Assembly (NCBI GenBank): GCA_949126835.1
Contig: OX421506.1
Location: 12,941,784 to 13,005,783 of the forward strand
From: Anisus vortex
Taxonomy: Eukaryota; Mollusca; Gastropoda; Planorbidae
Reading direction: 5' to 3'
Length of the DNA: 64,000 nucleotides
Made by a program: the position numbers and the translations under genes
Notes under the pieces: generated by a model
Told to the model about the DNA's origin: nothing
Databases searched by the model: none
What the model saw: only the letters and a program-made list of their open reading frames with translations
Shown: positions 19,711 to 33,224 of the stretch, one piece after another
How positions within the stretch are numbered: the first letter of the stretch is position 1
How the letters are laid out: every line of letters begins with the position of its first letter

Positions 19711-20549
19711 ATGTAATATTTGATGTATTATTACACTTTCGTTGCCATCTAAATCTAAATCGGCTAAAGCAATAAAAAAAAAATCTTTTTTTAAAGAGCA
19801 ATGACACAGTCTAAAAAATATAAGGTGCACTAACTACTTAGCTTAAGGACTGTTCACTACTTTCAAATTTTTCACTTATTAGTCACAAAAAAACAATCAC
19901 AACGACCAAATGGATACATAAAAAGAATAGAACTTTTTTTTACAAACATAGATACACGCATACTGCCTATATATAAATTATACACTATACACGTTACACA
20001 AATACCATATTCATACAGGCAAGTGTTTTCATTAAGGCATTAATTATTATAGTGTTATATATCCGGGACTTGTGTTGTCTGTCTATGGTCTCGTTCACTA
20101 TGAAATAATACACTCAAGCCACTAGTTGAATGTTTAAAGAAGAATGTAATGATTGAACGCATGAACAATATAAACATTCAACTGCGCTGGTCAGTAATAA
20201 GTAGCTTCTTTATCGGTATGTAAAACAACAACCACCTAACCACACCACTGCTTGTCTTATATAGATTTTGGTTCAGATAGTGCTAGAATGGATTTTCGCC
20301 CAGAAGTTTTTAGAATTCAAAAGAAAATGTGTATTAGAAAGTTGTAGAGACTACGAGAAAACATCTTGGTGTTATTACGTCCTAGTAAAGTATAGCAAAT
20401 AACTATCTCTGCAATTCCATACAAGTAATCTCGACAACAAGGAGACAGTGGAACCAACGACGGAGAATTGTCACAGAATCGCGCTTTGACTTACGCATGA
20501 TCAGCTTAACGGCTTTGTTTTAAGTAAGTAAGTAACTTGGAAAACTATA
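19711..20549. other. Unassigned AT-rich DNA
   Basis: No gene or element recognised. Confidence 0.4.
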
Positions 20550-21010
20550 TTAACAGTTGGCACTTTTCTGGGTGTCAGATATACTCCACTTAGATTCCCA
20601 TTTTTGTAGTTCATCAACATCATTTTGTAAGACTTCGTTATTTGTATCTGTCTTTATTCTTTTGATATTGATGTAATTATCCGCAAATAACTTTACTTTT
20701 GTTCCTTTATTGGGTAAGCAATTATTATAAGTTAGCAATAGTTGGGACCCTAGAACAGTTCTTTGAGGAACTCCTGAAATGACAGTTATTTTATGCTCAT
20801 GAAGAGCCATTAATTATTACAGTTTGTTCTCTCCTTATCATAAATTCTTGAATCAACTAATGTAAGGGACCAGAAATGACCCAAAAAATTTTTTTTTCTT
20901 TGAATAAACTAGTGTAGTGAACTTATCAAATGCTTTGGAAAAAATATTGAAATATTAGCATCAATTTGGTTATTAATATATATTATCCTTTTGTTACAAC
21001 CCCTATCAGA
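20550..21010 (-). pseudogene. CR1/Jockey-like LINE reverse-transcriptase fragment
   Basis: Minus strand. The open part (20550-20810) shows an RT block 'ISGVPQRTVLGSQLLLTYNN' followed by 'VKLFADNYI', where FADN replaces the catalytic FADD. Upstream (about 20920-21010), in shifted frames, are remains of 'SKAFDK' and 'NNQIDA'. Comparison with the fragment at 30125-30450 suggests the same family. Frameshifts and the altered catalytic box show it is dead. Confidence 0.8.
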
Positions 21011-21104
21011 GCTTGCAGTAGATGCACTCGTCAGTAATCTAGAGTTGACTCAATGGTAGTTTTGTTTCATCCGATCTTTAATTAGTATTTATTGAAGATC
21101 TCAT

Positions 21105-21600
21105 GTATTCCGGCTCTTAAGGCCTTTCTTAACCGGGTCGAACCTGATATCGGTGATCTAGTTTGCAAACCATAGTCACGTGTACGAATACAAACCCCTA
21201 AAGGCCTTTCTTAACCGGGCCAAACCCTAGGTTCGCAAACCAGATCGTCGATCCTACCCAAACCGTTCTCCGTATTAACCTGCCGGTCTTGGGTTGGCGA
21301 TCTCGGGTTGGAATGGATCGCGAACCATGGTTGGAGGTTTGCTCGTCGTGTTGAGCAAACCTAGGCCGAACATAGCACTTTTTTGATCGGAAAGGCGTAG
21401 GACGGTGCAGAAAGACGCGAATGCATAGTTGCGGTAATCAACATGGCGGAACTGATGAGACCATATTTGTTTACGTTTTCAGAGAAGTACGTCAAATGTA
21501 GGATAGGCCTTGTTAAGATTGCAAGCCCCGATCTGCGACTTGTTTCACCTAAAAAAAAATCTACAGCTTTTCGGCCTCACAATTAAAAATCAGAAATGAA
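21105..21600. other. Unassigned segment richer in CpG with repeated 'aaggcctttcttaaccggg'
   Basis: The 19-mer occurs twice (from about 21120 and 21198), each followed by 'gtttgcaaacc'- or 'gttcgcaaacc'-type motifs. A small ORF at 21443-21586 (47 codons, aacATGgcgg context) begins MAELMRPYLFTFSEKYVK and has no match I recognise. It may be the end of an unclassified DNA transposon or a short exon; neither is shown. Confidence 0.35.
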
Positions 21601-21783
21601 CGTTAGACAAAAATCGACCCACGTGTAGCGCGGCTTTCAAGAGTGGTGTTTTGTTGCGTCGCAGTTTCGGAAATACCCGTACAGCAACAGAAAGAGGTTT
21701 AATTTATTGTTTAGACTACTGTTGCGCACCGGCACCGATAACATATATAATTTAAAGCAAGACCAATTGTAATTTATGTAATG

Positions 21784-21850
21784 CAGGGGTGTGCAAACTA
21801 CAGCCAGTGGGGGACAAATAATAGTATGCGGCCCTCGAGGGTTATTTAGA
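21784..21850 (+). mobile_element. Isolated hAT terminus
   Basis: caggggtgtgcaaac followed by 'tgcggccctcgaggg' is the typical left end of the same kind of hAT element as at 3121. No partner end or 8-bp duplication is visible within the next 2 kb. Confidence 0.55.
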
Positions 21851-22077
21851 TTATAATGTTTTCAATGTATTGTAGATTAAACTTCAATATATTTTAGATT
21901 AAAACAAATAAAATATTTACGTATTAATTAATAGTGAGATAATAGTTCGCCGTTTAAATAATAACAAGATTAGATGAAGTTTCACCCAACTAAAGGTCTA
22001 TTTTTAACTTTCTTTCATCTAACATTGTTTGGAAAAAAAACACGTCGAAATCTTTTTTTTTTTTGGTACAAAAACTG

Positions 22078-22341
22078 TATAACTTTATATAGTCTAGTAT
22101 ACACTGTAGGAGTATACACTACACAGTATATAGTATACATTGTAGGAGTATACACTACACCGTATATAGTTTACACTGAAGCAGTATACACTACACCGTA
22201 TATAGTGTACACTGAAGCAGTATACACTACACCGTATATAGTGTAGGCCTACACTGAAGCTGTATACACTACACCGTATATAGTGTACACTGAATCAGTA
22301 TACACTACACCGTATATATTGTACACTGAAGCAGTATACAC
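22078..22341. repeat. 36-bp minisatellite, left part
   Basis: Unit tatacactacaccgtatata + gtgtacactgaagcag (36 bp), with a gtatacattgtaggag variant. The unit is partly self-complementary, so both strands have open frames. The array resumes with the same unit at 23760 and is split by a solo LTR. Confidence 0.92.
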
Positions 22342-23759
<1,418 letters not shown>

Positions 23760-24093
23760 TACACTACACCGTATATAGTATACATTGTAGGAGTATACAC
23801 TACACCGTATATAGTGTACACTGAAGCAGTATACACTACACCGTATATAGTGTACAATGAAGCAGTATACACTACACCGTATATAGTGTACACTGAAGCA
23901 GTATACACTACACCGTATATAGTGTACACTGAAGCAGTATACACTACACCGTATATAGTGTACACTGAAGCCGTATACACTACACCGTATCCGTATATAG
24001 TGTACACTGTAGCAGTATTCACTACACCGTTTATAGTATACAATGTAGTAGTATACTCTACACTGTAAATAGTATACACTGTATTAGTATCCA
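23760..24093. repeat. 36-bp minisatellite, right part
   Basis: Continuation of the array at 22078. About nine units, the last ones increasingly diverged. A 6-bp extra 'ccgtat' occurs near 23990. Confidence 0.92.
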
Positions 24094-24129
24094 CTTTTTT
24101 TTTTATTCAATACAAATGTTTACAAAGTA

Positions 24130-24930
24130 AGATATGTTAGAATATGTTAACATTGTCAATTCGAAATCTGGTAAACTAGAAAAGATGTATTCAATTTATT
24201 CGTAATTTCCTTATAACAATAGTCAGAAGTGTAATATACTGTTAGTTTTATTGAGGGGGTGGGGGTGCAGGGGGGGGGGATTAAATCATCTAACGTAGCC
24301 TATATTATAATCTTTTCATTTGCAGTCTTTTCAATGAATAACATAATTTCAACTTTAATTATTTAGTATTTAACTAGTGTAATGCTCAAAATTTAAACAA
24401 TTTTTTAAAATGTTAATTATACCATTGTTTTAATTAATCGACATTATATTTTGCCGCGATAGTTTATTTAAATAGTAACACACATGGAGGATATTAAAAA
24501 AGGTTTACACCAAACTATATATTTTTACTTTTTCGTCAAACAATGTTTGGAATAATACATTGAAAACATTGAAAATAATAAATAAATAATTTTTTGTATA
24601 AGATATTTTTTACAAGTGATTTACAAACTTTACTTTAGATTTATATATGTGCCCAAGTAAGAACTTACTATTAGACTATGTTATGAAGTCAATATGAAAT
24701 CTGGTAAATTAGTAAAAATGTATTACATTTATTCGTATACCTTTTTAATTTATATCAAATTAACTTGCCGGCCGTAACTCATTGTTAGTTTGATTGGGGT
24801 GAGGGAGGGAGGGGTCACTAGAAAGTTTGATAGTTAGTTGTTAAAGTAGGGGAAAGGGTAGAAGAACTAAAAATTATATTAAATTAAAACTTTTCATTTT
24901 CAGTCTTTTAAATACACAACATAATGACAT
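24130..24930. repeat. Diverged tandem duplication, spacing about 540 bp
   Basis: Landmarks repeat in order: 'cgaaatctggtaaactag' (24160 region) / 'tgaaatctggtaaattag' (24696 region); 'tgttagttttattgaggggg' / 'tgttagtttgattggggtga'; 'cttttcatttgcagtctttt' / 'cttttcattttcagtctttt'. No coding sequence. Confidence 0.7.
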
Positions 24931-25050
24931 AAATAACATATATTTCTGTTGGATTTAAAACTGACAACTCTAGACCAAATGGTCTTTTTAGGGTTTGAAA
25001 TGAGATTAAGCTGTTTTATTTTTATTTTCTTTTTTTTATTGTTATTTTTT

Positions 25051-25082
25051 GGGGGGGGGGGGGCGGGGGGGGGGGGGGGAGG
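25051..25082 (+). repeat. Poly-G tract
   Basis: About 29 G in 32 bases, interrupted by one C and one A. It could form G-quadruplexes. Length may be affected by sequencing of homopolymers. Confidence 0.85.
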
Positions 25083-26852
25083 TTATCGGGCAAAATCTAG
25101 ATATTAGACTGCACAAATAAAAATCTGCTTCGAGGGCTTCGACTGTTCGAATATAAAGCCCATGATATTCATAGTAGAAAAAGGAAAAAGACAAATATAA
25201 TTTATAGGTGTACAAGATTTTAATCTTGAAAGGAATATCTTAGTAAAGACGTATTTTTTTTTATTTATGCACTGTTGTTTTACATACACATTATGTTAAG
25301 GTACAAGCGCCTGCTCTTTATTACCGATCGAATGATCGGTCACCTGGTACTTCATATTATATCATTTGACATATAGAGAGGATAGGAGAGCATGATTTTA
25401 ATTTTTACACGTCTAAAGGATAGAAGACAAATGTGAAGTATTTTGAGTTGTTTCTTTTTATTACAAGTTTCCAAATTTAAAAAAGGCTATCCTAATGAGA
25501 AGGAAGGATAGGAGACATTTAATTCCATCATTTAACAATTCCAACGGATAGACTACATTTTAAATTCATGTATTCATCACTTATTTATTTAAAAGGATTG
25601 TAAAGGGGGGAGCAGTGATTTGCTGGGCGCGTGCTGTTCCCCTTGCAGCACTGTCCCATGTAGTTGGGAAAGTGTGTTATAAGTTGGACTGGTTTGAGTT
25701 GTACCCAAACTAAGAACGGACGCTGGTATGGTGGGGATTTTAGTCAGGGTTGGTCAGAAGGAGTGAGAGAAGGAAAGAAAAGAAAGGAAGGGGGAGAACA
25801 AGGGGTGTGTTGTAGTGCGGATCAAGGAACCCAGACAGATGACTGGTTGTGTGGTGGGGGGGGGGGGTATAGAGAGGAGGGGGGAAGACGGGTTACTGTC
25901 TTTCGCCTTTTGTTTTGTGTATGGAATCAGTGGACCGTGGTAGTAGTCCAGTCACGCTGGACGAATATTTCTATTATTTATTTTTTTTTAAAGAAAAGGT
26001 TTTAAAATGGTATGCCTTTTACAAATTTGTATACAAAACATTTTCTATGCAACTAATTCACGCTTACTTTTGTCCATAATGCATAGCTATACAAGTAAAA
26101 CCATACAATGAATGCGATATACTGGTCATCATTGGGACATCGTAATAATAAAAATGAAACGGTATAGCAGTTTGAATAGAGTAAAAAACAGAACATTAAA
26201 GAAAAATTATACTTTCTGACCTAGAAAGATTACATTGTAGTTAAAATGATATTTTACCAATGATTGTTTAGCCAGTAAAAGAAGGGAAACAATTTTGTCA
26301 GTATATACAATAGTATTCAATCTCTTGAATTTATAGGGTGTATACATGGTTAAAATAGTTGTAGGCCCTACATCTTATTGTGGTTACTATGGGTAAAGTG
26401 GAACAACTACTTGCTGGTATAATAAAAACAAAAAGAGTTATAACAAAATTACAATATACAATGATACGTAAAGAAAAGGTGCCTTATAGTTTTACATCAA
26501 TATACTACAATGCCTATATTTCACGGAAATCTTTTCATTTCCGCATTTAAATTACAATAGACAGAGTTTAAATGTGTGATACTATTACAAAGCTTGATAA
26601 TAGTGTACAATTTATAGGAAATACCTCTTAGCTATTTGGGAGTATATTATGAATGACAGAGTTTGGTAATATATAACACAAGTTTTATTTATAACATAAC
26701 AAGGTTTAGATACACAACACTTAGAGGAGAGGTGGGGGGCTCAGTGTACTTCCGAGCTCCCCTCCATGCACGATACATGGCAACCATTGCTTTCTTTGTC
26801 AACTATTTGTCTCTCCTCCCACCTCGCATTGTTTTTTGTCTCAATCTCTTCC
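25083..26852. other. Unassigned DNA
   Basis: No gene recognised. An open frame at 25664-26005 (113 codons) is glycine-rich because it crosses G runs and has no known motif. Confidence 0.4.
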
Positions 26853-27135
26853 AGTGTGGCCGGCACAATGCCCAGCCGCCTTTGCTTTACCCCAACTAGG
26901 GTCGGGTGCCTATCAGAGCTGGGTAGACTCAGGGACATACTAGGTGATTGTGTGGCCAGCACAATGCCCAGCCGCTTTTGCTTTACCCTAACTAGGGTCG
27001 GGCGCCTATCCGGGCTGAGTGGATCCAGTGACTCCCTCCAGACCCGGGAACAAAAAATACTAGCCTTAACCAGGATTCGAACCCTTGAACTTCGGTATGC
27101 CAGCCGAACACGCTGCCGCCCGGCCACTGTGCCCC
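26853..27135 (-). repeat. tRNA-derived SINE, family S, with internal duplication
   Basis: Head (A/B boxes; ggattcgaacc at 27073-27083) is on the right. The 'gtggccagcacaatgcccagc' segment occurs twice (about 26855 and 26953), with the tgggtagactcaggga block in between. This is a partial tandem duplication, or one copy inserted in another. Confidence 0.8.
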
Positions 27136-28985
27136 AAGACGTCAACCAGACCGGGGGGGGGGGGGGAATTTCTTGCGTCAACCTGGATTTTGATACCGGG
27201 ACCTTTTGTACTATAATTCTCTGTCAATTCTAGACTTCTTATAATATATATGGTAAAACAACTATATTTTGTGTATGTTTCCCTCTTTTTTGTTGTTTTT
27301 TTATGAGTTTTAAGGAATTCTGACTTAAGCCGGGTCCGAATAGCCATTTCATGCTAAAGGGACTCGGGTCCGAATAGCGGCAGCCTTTTTATTATTACAT
27401 GGAGGGCTGTGATGCTACTATATTTGTAAGGGCCACTGGAATATAAAAACAATAGATCCAAAATGCTATACTATGATATAATTATATTACAACTAGAGGC
27501 TACTTTGCATAGCCTATTTAGCAAAATGTTAAGTGCACATTGAAAGAAAACCAAATTTAAGCCCCCCCCCCCTCTACTGCGCCAGATGAGCTTGTAGGAA
27601 GTTTTAGGTGCATTTCCTCTCAGCTTCAAAGCAATAAAATTACATGCTTAATTGCCCAATTCGTTTTTTTAATTTAAATATTTATGGGCCCCCCTAAACT
27701 CTTATGGGCAAACTGCCTTACAAGAGACCTGTCTATAATCCACGACCTTTTAAATTTGGCTCTTCTAGATTTTTGAAACGCCGTAAATGTTTCTAAAGCT
27801 TAACAGCTTAACTCATTGTTTTGTTGCTGTTTATTAAATAGATCTAGAGTGCAATAATATATTACTATCATATATAAACACGCATAAAATCTCACCTACC
27901 TCTATCATGGCTGTTGTTCAAATGAGGCGTTCGTACCCTTAAACCGAGTAGAGTTCACCTCGAGGAAATTCAGAAGAGAAATGCGCCGATTGGCTAACTG
28001 GCGTAAACAATGCATCTGATTCAACACATTACCTTTGAACTCAGAATAAAATCGGTGTGTGTGTGTATGTGTTGGCTCAAGGCTTGGTTACAATAATACA
28101 GTTTCTACCCTTTCAAAACCCGTGCTGGTTAAAATCAATAATACATTATAAAAATTTGGTGATGATGTCTTGAAAAATGTTCAAAATATGACCCAAAAAC
28201 CAATGGCGTACCGCAATTTCGTCAAATTTTTTAAAAGCCTTCTTTTTGTCATTTAAAGCAAAATTATGTCAAACCACCTTAGTGAGAAAGTACTAAATAC
28301 TGCTTTTTCCAAGAATGTAGGCCTATCATCTATTTTTATCGACCAATCAAATATTGCTTTCTGTAGCGCCTGTGTTTTTGTATTTCGCTACTCGGTCGAC
28401 CACTTAGCTAAAGAACAATGGCATACGGTAATTTTCGACATTTAGAGGCCTACATAGCCTTCAATAGGCGTAGATTGAGCTATACACAGAACAAAAACAC
28501 ATATAGCTTTAACAGGTTTACATATTGAAGATATAAGAAGGACTCATTTTAAATTTTAAGGAGACCTCCATGAATACTGACACTTGCCTAGGGCTGGACA
28601 TCTAAAAAAACACTGACAGCATCACCACTCTAGACCACAGTATGATGGCCATTCCTGACATCGTTAATAAAAAAAATGACAGAGAGAAAGCTGTTGAAAG
28701 ATGCAGGGTCCTCAATAAGTTTCAAACCAAGTAAAGTGGGGAAAAAAACTTTAAATGAATAAGAGAGATAGTCACTTCTACTTGTTTGATTGTATATTTT
28801 TGGTAAATATAATTGTTTATTGTTCTGTGAATACAAAGGACAAAACTATCTTGACAAAAACAATTAATTATCAGTTCAAAATAATTTTTTTTATCTTTTT
28901 GGGGGGAAAAACAAACAAAATTACAATCATAGCATAAAATAAAGCAGGAAAAACTGAGCTAATCAGGCTGATGCTCACCTAGTGA
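27136..28985. other. Unassigned AT-rich DNA
   Basis: No gene recognised. 'cgggtccgaatagc' occurs twice (27329 and 27366 regions). Confidence 0.4.
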
Positions 28986-29135
28986 AAATTATTCTTATTT
29001 ATTCTTATCTTATAAGTTTACAGACGTTCCTTCTAGGTAGTAGATTATTACAAATGTTACAAATGACCAACCCCAGCAACCGGGTAATCTAAATTGTAGT
29101 CTTTGTAATAATTCAAGGATCACAACAAAGGCTGT

Positions 29136-29258
29136 CATGCGGCAGCATCTTAGGACCGTAGCCAAGCTTGAGACACTCGCATCTGCAAACAAGAGGCTGG
29201 AGAAAGAGGTCGAGCTGAGCCTCCGGGAGAGAGATCAGCTGAAGGCCATGCTTAAGTA
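29136..29258 (+). pseudogene. Coiled-coil-like coding fragment, unidentified
   Basis: The frame from ATG 29136 to tag 29256-29258 is rich in Leu, Lys, Glu and Arg ('KLETLASANKRLEKEVEL', 'SLRERDQLKAMLK') and continues past the stop as 'TQVKLHQEKHIKMLMY'. It looks like an amphipathic helix or coiled coil. I do not recognise the family. Its second half is repeated in the next duplication unit, also with a stop (at 29516). Confidence 0.45.
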
Positions 29259-29370
29259 GACACAGGTTAAGCTGCATCAAGAGAAACACATTAAAATGTT
29301 GATGTACCGGTGGTGTATTGTCAGATTGATTGACGGAAAAGTGAATTACGAAAGACCCCAAAACAGGGAT

Positions 29371-29457
29371 CCGCCGGTGGCAGGGCTCGAACCCGCGACC
29401 TGTCCGATGATTTTTGGTTGACAGTCCGGTGTTCTAACCGCTGGACCAGCCGGCTTC
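29371..29457 (-). repeat. tRNA-like head of SINE family B, copy 1
   Basis: On the minus strand: a five-base-pair acceptor-like match (gccgg/ccggc), A-box-like tggtccagcgg, a central 'actgtcaacc' resembling an anticodon loop, and B-box gggttcgagccc. Stem mismatches and the SINE body make a functional tRNA unlikely. Confidence 0.7.
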
Positions 29458-29655
29458 ACAAAGTTTGATAATAGGCTGGAGAAAGAGGTCGAGCTGAGCC
29501 TCCGGGAGAGAGATTAGCTGAAGGCTGAGACACAGCTTCATCAAGAGAAACACATGAAAATGTTGATGTACCATTGTCAGATTGATTGACGGAAAAGTGA
29601 ATTACGAAAGACCCCAGTGGGGCTAGTCCCAAAACTCCTGCAGGGCGACAGGGAT

Positions 29656-29743
29656 CCGCCGGTGGCAGGGCTCGAACCCGCGACCTGTCCGATGATTTTT
29701 GGTTGACAGTCCGGTGTTCTAACCGCTGGACCAGCCGGCTTCA
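29656..29743 (-). repeat. tRNA-like head of SINE family B, copy 2
   Basis: Nearly identical to the copy at 29371-29457 and part of the same tandem duplication. Confidence 0.7.
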
Positions 29744-30124
29744 CAAAGTTTGATAATAAAATGTAACTTTTTGTTTATTAAATCTTAAATTAATTTATTT
29801 AATAAACATTTAATTTAATAATTTGCTTTAAAAAAGTGCCTTTTTTATCTGATTAAAAACTGTTACACTGTTATCGTTTATTACACCAATGTGTCATCTT
29901 GTTTTTAAGACTTGTCTATTATATACATTTCATATTTTTGTTATAAATGTTGCCTGTAAGTCACTGACACTCAATTTTAATTCATACATTCATTTTAGAG
30001 TATAAGTAAATGTAAAATATTATTTAAATAAAAATAAAAAACATTTGGCCGAAGCATTTAATCATCAACAAAGTTTTTTTTTATTACAACAAATATTTAA
30101 TGTATGTTGTGCTTATGAGTAATA

Positions 30125-30450
30125 TAGCATCAATTTGGTTGTTATTATCTAATCCCTTAGACAAGTCATCTATTAAACCTATTAATTGAGTTTTACATGA
30201 TCTGTTTTTCCTGAACCCATGTTGGTGTGGGCACAGTGCATTAAGTTTGTCTAGATGATTTATTATACTACTCTATATTATATGTTCAAGTAATTTACAT
30301 GTTCTGCTTGTTAGGGAAACGTTCTATAATTTCCGGGGTCAGATTTATCTCCTTTTTTGAAAAGTGGGGTTACATTGGCTAATTTCCAATCTTTGGGCAC
30401 TTTGCCCTGGTTTAGAGAGGCCTGAAAAAGTATTTTAAAGATTGGAGATA
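30125..30450 (-). pseudogene. CR1/Jockey-like LINE RT fragment
   Basis: The minus strand encodes a typical LINE RT start: 'SLNQGKVPKDWKLANVTPLF', 'KKGDKSDPGNYR', then after frameshifts 'ALCPHQHGFRKNRSCKTQLI' and 'NNNQIDAILL'. The FADD region is not present. It appears to be the upstream part of the same family as 20550-21010. Confidence 0.85.
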
Positions 30451-31292
30451 TTTCATTCTGTTTATTTGTTATAATAGTCAATACTATTTATAATTTATCA
30501 TGTTTAGATTAATTTTCACATTTTCTTTGATGAAATTCACTATAAAGGATTCTGTTGCAAGAGGATCAGGTTTCCATTCTATCAATGTTATATTTTCTAT
30601 AAATGGTTTTTACCTTTTGTTAAAAACAATCTCTTTTGTTGTTTGATTTGAAAACATTTTGTTTATTGTAATGTAAATGTGTATTTTATATGTATAATGT
30701 AAATTCTCTTTCATTATTTGTAGGTTAAGGTCTAAGTGATTGATACTAGTATATTTGTTTTCTTCACTCTTTTTCATGTTCATTACTTTGATGAAACACT
30801 TTAAATACTATGAAGTTTTCTGTGGGTTGTTTCCCTTTAATGTGTTTTAACAACTCGTGAATGGATTGTGTATGTGTATGTATATTTATTTGTGTATGTG
30901 TGTGTACATTTATTTGTCTATGTGTGTACATTTTTTTGCGTATGTGCACACATGGGATATTTAGAACCATAGATTTACAATTTAATATTAAAGCCATACT
31001 TAACAGTAAACCTGTTTTATCAATGGGCAATTTCGTTTTGTATATATGTCCGTTTATGAGTATCCGTATGTATTTTTTTAAATAAATATTTTAAAGGTAG
31101 TGGGGCAACAATGGTCTGAGGCTTTGTTTAGTACAAAAGCCCAAAATCCAATTCGTTACATACATGATTACGAATTGCTATGATACAATAGACTGATTAA
31201 AAATAAAGGTTTTCTATATAATATACTTGTGTCATTGTTAATAGTTTAGAAAACAGGAACTGCTGTTCAAACAAAATTCATTACCAACTTAA
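30451..31292. other. Unassigned AT-rich DNA with a TG/TA-rich tract
   Basis: 30860-30950 is a degenerate tgtgtatg/atttatttg repeat. The right-hand side of the RT fragment (to about 30600) may be decayed LINE sequence. No gene. Confidence 0.4.
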
Positions 31293-31300
31293 GGTACCAA

Positions 31301-31469
31301 CGTGGCGTAGCTAGAGGAGGGGGAGGGGGTCCAAATTCGAAAGTCCCCCGGGCCCCTACTTGAGGGGACCCCAAAGGAGTGTCCAAAAATATATTTTTTG
31401 CAGGGGCTCCTACAGAGGCCAAGCCTTTCCCCCCCCCCCGGGGCCCCCAAATCCCTAGCTACGCCACTG
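31301..31469. mobile_element. hAT-type MITE (169 bp), 'cagtggcgtagctag' family
   Basis: Ends c-gtggcgtagctag and ctagctacgccactg are inverted copies. A perfect 8-bp duplication, ggtaccaa, flanks it (31293-31300 and 31470-31477). The interior has G/C runs (gaggggaccccaaagg, cccggggcccccaaa) and no coding sequence. It closely resembles 52497-52686 in opposite orientation. Confidence 0.9.
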
Positions 31470-32119
31470 GGTACCAAGCTTAAAAAAAAAAAAAAATTGC
31501 AGCTCGCCCCTACAGCGTCGTAGCACCTCCGTGGTAGAACGATCTTCCGAACACAATTAACAGAGCGCCAGTGTTTTTTGACAAATGGATAAAAACATTG
31601 GGCCCACACTGAAAGGCTGTAGAGCCTAACCTAACTTGAGTATTCGGTAAAACACTAACCAGTATGAAAAAATTTGCAAAATCGTTAATGAAACATATTA
31701 TTGTTTATAGTATTATCGTATTTGTATTAGTAAGAAAAAGATGTATACCTGAATTGCTCATTCTACAACAATAAATAGTTTTGCTAGTGTTTTTTTCTCA
31801 CTCTGTATTAATTGCTAGTGAAAATTATAGTATTATAAGGGAGTTAACACATTGCAAAATAATTTCTGGACTTACTTCCCTTGCATTACATTTACTTGAG
31901 AATCCATCGTATGCGGGCGGTTCAAAATAATTTTTTACAACACTTGATCCTGTGCTAAGGGTCAACGCGGTCTGACATCTCTGTTTGGTACCTGGCCATG
32001 AATCAATGGTGATCAAACGGTGGCTGAAGTTTGTACTGTCCATACAGTCTCACTCTCGTGAGCACAACGCCATGCAGCAGTGCATGTACACGAGCAATGC
32101 CGCATCGTTAATATTTCAA

Positions 32120-32290
32120 GGCGAATTCCGAAAGGGGTTCGAGGGGGGGGGGGGAGTGTAGTGCATGCGAGAAACTAACTGCATGCGGCGTTCCCCGTTG
32201 TGGCATGCTTCGGACAGTATCCTGCTGTTATCCCTCCACCACCCCCCTTTGACCACATTCTTCCACGTAATGCCCCTACACTTCAGAGCT
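32120..32290 (-). repeat. Dispersed repeat family C, partial copy
   Basis: Reversed, it shares 'gatactgtccgaa' and 'acgccgcatg'-type blocks with the copies at 47165 and 57475. Boundaries are approximate. Confidence 0.45.
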
Positions 32291-32412
32291 GGAAAACTCG
32301 TGCGTTTTTGTTTTAGATACATGTTTTAAATGAGAGGTTGCATTTCCTAGCTAACGCCTTCATTCTCACAGGCTGTCTACGAACAGTTGGGGGTTCTCAT
32401 CTCCCCTAATAG

Positions 32413-32617
32413 ACGGAGGCGTAGCTATGGGGTGCAGTGGGATTACATTGGGCCTTGGGCGCAAAGTTTAAAGGGGAGACAGAATGAAGCTTAGAACGTT
32501 ACATTTCGTTTTGTATAATATATGTGCGTAAAAATGTGATTAAACGGGGAAGGAGACGGGGGGTGTCAATTGCTTACTTCGTCCCCGCGGGCGCAAAATA
32601 TTATAGCTACGCCTCTG
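32413..32617. mobile_element. hAT-type MITE (205 bp), related to the 'cagtggcgtagctag' family
   Basis: Ends 'ggaggcgtagctat' and 'atagctacgcctctg' are inverted. The 7-bp repeat ctaatag lies outside each (32406-32412 and 32618-32624). No coding capacity. Confidence 0.8.
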
Positions 32618-32814
32618 CTAATAGTGAAGTCAGTAACGTTTCGAGGGGAAAATGGCTCCTTTGGATGCCTTGGGCGGAGGTCAAAATGGATGCCTATTTA
32701 AAATGTCAGTTTTCTTTTATTAGTAGCCTAACGTATTTTGAGAAAAAGAAATGTTGTCATTATGGCGCACATTCAAATTGAGCATTCCCTTTTTAAAACA
32801 CTAATAAGTATTCA

Positions 32815-32965
32815 ATATTTCAGAGTGGGCATCCGACCTTGGAATGGGTTGCCTGGACAAACCAGGAAAGAAACAGTCACTTAACATCATTTAAAAAATG
32901 CAAGATTACAAACTTCGGACGCAATAATATTCTGCATAGAAAGGGCGTCTGTAACATATAAGATA
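32815..32965 (+). repeat. Dispersed repeat, family A copy
   Basis: Contains 'ggaatgggttgcctgg', 'acgcaataatattctgcat', 'agaaagggcgtctgtaacat' and the tail 'ataagataagata'. The repeated ataag tail is characteristic of retroposition. Confidence 0.7.
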
Positions 32966-33224
32966 AGATAATTCAAATAAAAGACTATATTCCAATTATG
33001 GATAAGACCTAAGCTTATCTGTTTAAATTCAGCGTCTGTAACATATATGATAACATTTTAATACGTAACAAAAGTAAAATTTTAGTATCCAGCATTTAAT
33101 GTTTGTATATTTTAAAGTAAAAATTCTTTTAGTCTTGTTCGATTTTAAATTTCTTGTAACAAAAATATTGTGTAATGATCCAAATACTTTGTCCGTATTA
33201 TTATAATATATAACCATATAAGTT

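Larger units (their letters stand above)
29194..29752 (+). repeat. Tandem duplication of about 280 bp carrying a tRNA-headed SINE (family B)
   Basis: Two units (29194-29473 and 29474-29752) each contain the coiled-coil-like fragment, 'cagattgattgacggaaaag' and the SINE head. They end at the same 'cttcacaaagtttgataata'. Unit 2 retains 'actcctgcagggcgacaggg', which unit 1 lacks. The few differences show the duplication is fairly young. Confidence 0.85.

Noticed and set aside
29371..29743. Functional tRNA genes
   Set aside because: Stem mismatches, SINE body attached, and the same head occurs again at about 36970-37050.
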